Below are positions 61,822 to 64,000 of a stretch of 64,000 nucleotides of DNA, one piece after another (position 1 is the stretch's first letter; each line of letters opens with the position of its first letter). Below the pieces are notes generated by a model. That model was not told the origin of the DNA. It did no database searches and saw nothing but the letters and a program-made list of their open reading frames with translations. The DNA comes from Moraxellaceae bacterium (lineage in GTDB: Bacteria; Pseudomonadota; Gammaproteobacteria; Pseudomonadales; Moraxellaceae). The DNA lies in the NCBI GenBank assembly GCA_030646295.1, contig JAUSND010000019.1:186001-250000 (forward strand), in the 5' to 3' direction. The position numbers and the translations under genes were made by a program.

Positions 61822-63819
61822 TCAGCGCCCACCCGTGTCGCCGGCAGCATCGGCCCCGTTCCGTGGGGGCCAGAAAAAACTCCCCGGCTTTTGCATGAAT
61901 CGTCCCGCGATCATCCCGGCCAGCGGCCACCACTGGGTATAGCGTACCCGTCGCGATTTCAATGCGACCATCATTGCCAGTGAAAAGCTCACCAACAGAT
62001 TGGTCATGCCGATGGCGGCTACGCCAAGCAGGCTGATGGCTATCGTGTACAGCGGCAGCTGGTGGTCTGATCCGACCAGTGCAAATGAGAAATAGGCTGA
62101 CGAGAACGTGATGTGCCGGATATCCAGCGGGAGTCCGAGAATGAAGCCTATCGTTCCCATGCTGCCAAGCATCAGGCCAAAATAGAAGTTGCCGGCCAGT
62201 GCCCCAAGATTAATGCCAATGTAAGAACTGAAGCGGTCAAGACGTTCCTGTCCCAGTATTCGTTGCAGGAACCTGTGCTGCTGAAGTCGCTCGGGAATAC
62301 GGTTGTACAGGCACTTGTTGTCGTAGTAGCCGGAAATCAGTCCAGACAGAAACAGGCATACGCCAGCAATGGCGGCATGAAAAATTGCCAGGCTTGCGAC
62401 CGGATTGAGCTCATGAATCAGGTGTGCAGATTTTTCTGCATTGGTCAGGTGCTCTCCCGTGGCAAGCCACCATAGCCATGCGATGGCGTAGGCGGTGGGA
62501 ATGGAGAGTGAGACATTGCCAATGATGGCAATGAACTGTGTGCGGAATACATTCACGCAAAGATCGGCAAGGCTGTCGAGCTTCTGCTCTTTTTGCGCCT
62601 CGCTGATGCTGGCGGCAATGCGCGAAGCGGTCATCGCTGGCTGCTTGGTAGCGATGGTGAAGTGCAGCGCATGAACCAGCATGAAGCCAAGTGAGTAGTT
62701 CATGCTGTAGATGAAGGCGGCGCCCAGTGGTGCGAGTGCAAGTTTGCCCGCCAGAACCTTGATCATGGCCATGAAGCCGACAATCAGGCCAGCCCCCATG
62801 CCCGAACGCAGCATGCCGAAGTAGCCCTGACGACTGGTTGTGACATAGTGCTCGCCGGTGTTCCCGGCATGCTCTGTTATCTGCAGCGCAAGTAATTCAG
62901 TGTGGGTTGAAAACAGGTCGCGCAGACTGAACTTCCGGTTGTCTGCAGTGACGAGCTCCTTGAACAGTTGCACGATGATCAGGTTGCGGGACTCGCCAGA
63001 GCTTTCCAGAAGGCACAACAATCTTTCTGTGCGTGTCAGCATCTGGCTGATGCGTACCAGCAGTTGGGTGAGGCTGATGCTTATGCCGGTGCCGCGAGCA
63101 TGCCTCCGGACTTTCTGCAGGATATCCCGGCATTGCGCGATCAGCACCAGGGCCTGTTTTTCATCACTGCGTTCACTGCGCTGACCAGTCAGGAATTCGT
63201 GATATTCATTTACGTAATCACTTATTTCGTCATTCAGGCCAAGAAACGGCGAGCCATACTGTTCAATGGCAGGATGGATGCGTGTCAGCTGGTTCTCCAG
63301 CCCAAGGCCCGTCAGGCGGTGCGACAGTGTGGTCAGCGCCTCGAGGATTTCGAGTACGGGTTTTTGCACGATCGTGTTGTCGTGCAGTTCATCAAAGTGA
63401 AGCGCAGACAGCAGTCGGGTCCATGGCTGGTCGTCCAGGCCGGCAATCCACTCCCAGTCATCACGGCGATGAAAGAGCAGGCTGAATATGTCCTTGAGAT
63501 AGGCGTCATTAATGGCGGGCGGCAGCATTTTCCAGGCAAGCCGTTGCCTGGCCTCGGCCATGAAGTCGGTGCCGGGGAAAATGCCGGTATCGGCATAAAG
63601 GTGCGACTGTTTGCGTGCAGCAATAATGCGAAGCAGGTAGCTGCGCAGTCCTGCGCGCAGGGGCTGGTGTTGCTCCAGCAGATAGCACAATGCCAGCAGG
63701 TTGTTGCTGGCCTGCTCCAGGTTCCCGCTTTGCGCAGGACGGATTTCTTCAACCAGTGATGCCAGCAGGGTGACGTCAGCATCATCATTGGTAGCGATGC
63801 GGGTGAGCAGGGCTTCCAT
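61822..63819 (-). CDS. Gcr-family membrane protein (annotated elsewhere as site-specific recombinase)
   Basis: A 665-aa protein. The N-terminal half (about 1-300) is soluble, rich in helices and coiled-coil-like segments. The C-terminal half (about 330-645) has about seven hydrophobic segments, e.g. GMGAGLIVGFMAMIKVLAG, FIAIIGNVSLSIPTAYAIAWLWWL, SLAIFHAAIAGVCLFLSGLISGYYDN and LGALAGNFYFGLMLGSMGTIGFILGL. The family name PF10136 'SpecificRecomb' comes from the neisserial gcr locus. No tyrosine- or serine-recombinase motif is visible, and the architecture is that of a membrane protein. AAGGA lies 8 bases before ATG 63819. Confidence 0.82.
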   Translation of the reverse strand: MEALLTRIATNDDADVTLLASLVEEIRPAQSGNLEQASNNLLALCYLLEQHQPLRAGLRSYLLRIIAARKQSHLYADTGIFPGTDFMAEARQRLAWKMLPPAINDAYLKDIFSLLFHRRDDWEWIAGLDDQPWTRLLSALHFDELHDNTIVQKPVLEILEALTTLSHRLTGLGLENQLTRIHPAIEQYGSPFLGLNDEISDYVNEYHEFLTGQRSERSDEKQALVLIAQCRDILQKVRRHARGTGISISLTQLLVRISQMLTRTERLLCLLESSGESRNLIIVQLFKELVTADNRKFSLRDLFSTHTELLALQITEHAGNTGEHYVTTSRQGYFGMLRSGMGAGLIVGFMAMIKVLAGKLALAPLGAAFIYSMNYSLGFMLVHALHFTIATKQPAMTASRIAASISEAQKEQKLDSLADLCVNVFRTQFIAIIGNVSLSIPTAYAIAWLWWLATGEHLTNAEKSAHLIHELNPVASLAIFHAAIAGVCLFLSGLISGYYDNKCLYNRIPERLQQHRFLQRILGQERLDRFSSYIGINLGALAGNFYFGLMLGSMGTIGFILGLPLDIRHITFSSAYFSFALVGSDHQLPLYTIAISLLGVAAIGMTNLLVSFSLAMMVALKSRRVRYTQWWPLAGMIAGRFMQKPGSFFWPPRNGADAAGDTGGR

Positions 63820-63977
63820 TGGTGATTTCCTTGAGTCGGGATGTGCGTGAGTATTACCCGGCAGGCATTTCAGCTTCCATGGTAATAACGTGACAGCATG
63901 TGTTCGCAGACGGACGAATGCCGTGTGCGATGCATGGCATGAAGGGGTGTGTGCAGGCGTTTGAAACAGACTTGAAC

Positions 63978-64000
63978 TGGTCGGGGTGAGAGGATTCGAA
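63978..64000 (-). tRNA. tRNA-Pro, 3' end only (window edge)
   Basis: On the minus strand the last bases read TTCGAATCCTCT, then CACCCCG and ACCA: the T loop, the T-stem arm, an acceptor 3' strand and an encoded CCA. An acceptor ending in G72-A73 implies a C1-G72 first pair, which in bacteria points to tRNA-Pro. The anticodon is outside the window. Confidence 0.72.

Noticed and set aside
61822-63819. Evidence that this is a mobile element
   Set aside because: No terminal repeats, transposase motif or recombinase residues. Only the historical family name suggests recombination.

Overview
The window is a contiguous piece of a GC-rich gammaproteobacterial chromosome. It is almost wholly coding, on both strands, and shows no insertion sequence, prophage, CRISPR array or rRNA. 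The gene order valS-x-holC-pepA / lptFG ... queA-tgt-yajC-secDF ... suhB / trmJ-cysE-iscRSUA-hscBA-fdx-iscX-ndk-rlmN-pilF-rodZ-ispG-hisS-yfgM-bamB-der, followed by xseA, guaBA, tadA, mltF and purL, is the order known from Pseudomonas and its marine relatives. I infer a member of the Pseudomonadales/Oceanospirillales (an Alcanivorax- or Marinobacter-like bacterium is plausible). The genus is a guess.

Layout. 1-3791 (minus): 5' part of valS, a proline-rich unknown, holC, pepA. 3925-6095: LPS export permeases lptF-lptG. 6193-8301: a PP2C phosphatase, a small tail-anchored protein and an alpha/beta-hydrolase-like protein, closed by a strong terminator. 8465-10727: a CBS-domain histidine kinase and a two-receiver response regulator whose second receiver has Glu at the phospho-acceptor site. 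10741-11502 (minus): an RDD membrane protein and tRNA-Leu(CAA). 11605-17070: queuosine and Sec genes. 17125-17346: a long Fur-box palindrome in front of hemP. 17362-20023 (minus): a 54-codon unknown with a palindromic upstream site, and a 7TMR-DISM hybrid kinase. 20093-29701: suhB, trmJ-cysE, the complete Isc iron-sulfur cluster set (with an extra outer-membrane protein gene between fdx and iscX), and ndk. 29967-38631: rlmN to der, covering RNA modification, pilus and cell-shape proteins, isoprenoid synthesis, histidyl-tRNA synthetase, outer-membrane assembly and ribosome GTPase. 38708-43634: a TonB-dependent receptor, a PF04392-type periplasmic binding protein and a hybrid kinase, which look like one signalling cassette. 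43741-47798: a DUF445 membrane protein, then xseA, an M23 peptidase and an Sfp-type PPTase overlapping on the minus strand. 47933-52230: two tandem DUF4124 proteins, guaB, a 46-residue membrane peptide and guaA. 52471-61821: an unknown gene, tadA, a crotonase, yaiI, mltF, purL, a NIF3-related protein and an AraC regulator. 61822-64000 (minus): a Gcr-family membrane protein and the 3' end of a tRNA that is probably tRNA-Pro.

Most of the window is conserved housekeeping. The accessory, more informative parts are the signalling modules at 6.2-10.7 kb, 17.1-20.0 kb and 38.7-43.6 kb, the structured intergenic region at 29.7-29.9 kb, the two small proteins at 17.36 and 50.45 kb, and the Gcr-family protein. 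Start codons were chosen by hand from Shine-Dalgarno spacing, overlaps and family N-termini. Family assignments come from recognised motifs, not from a database search.
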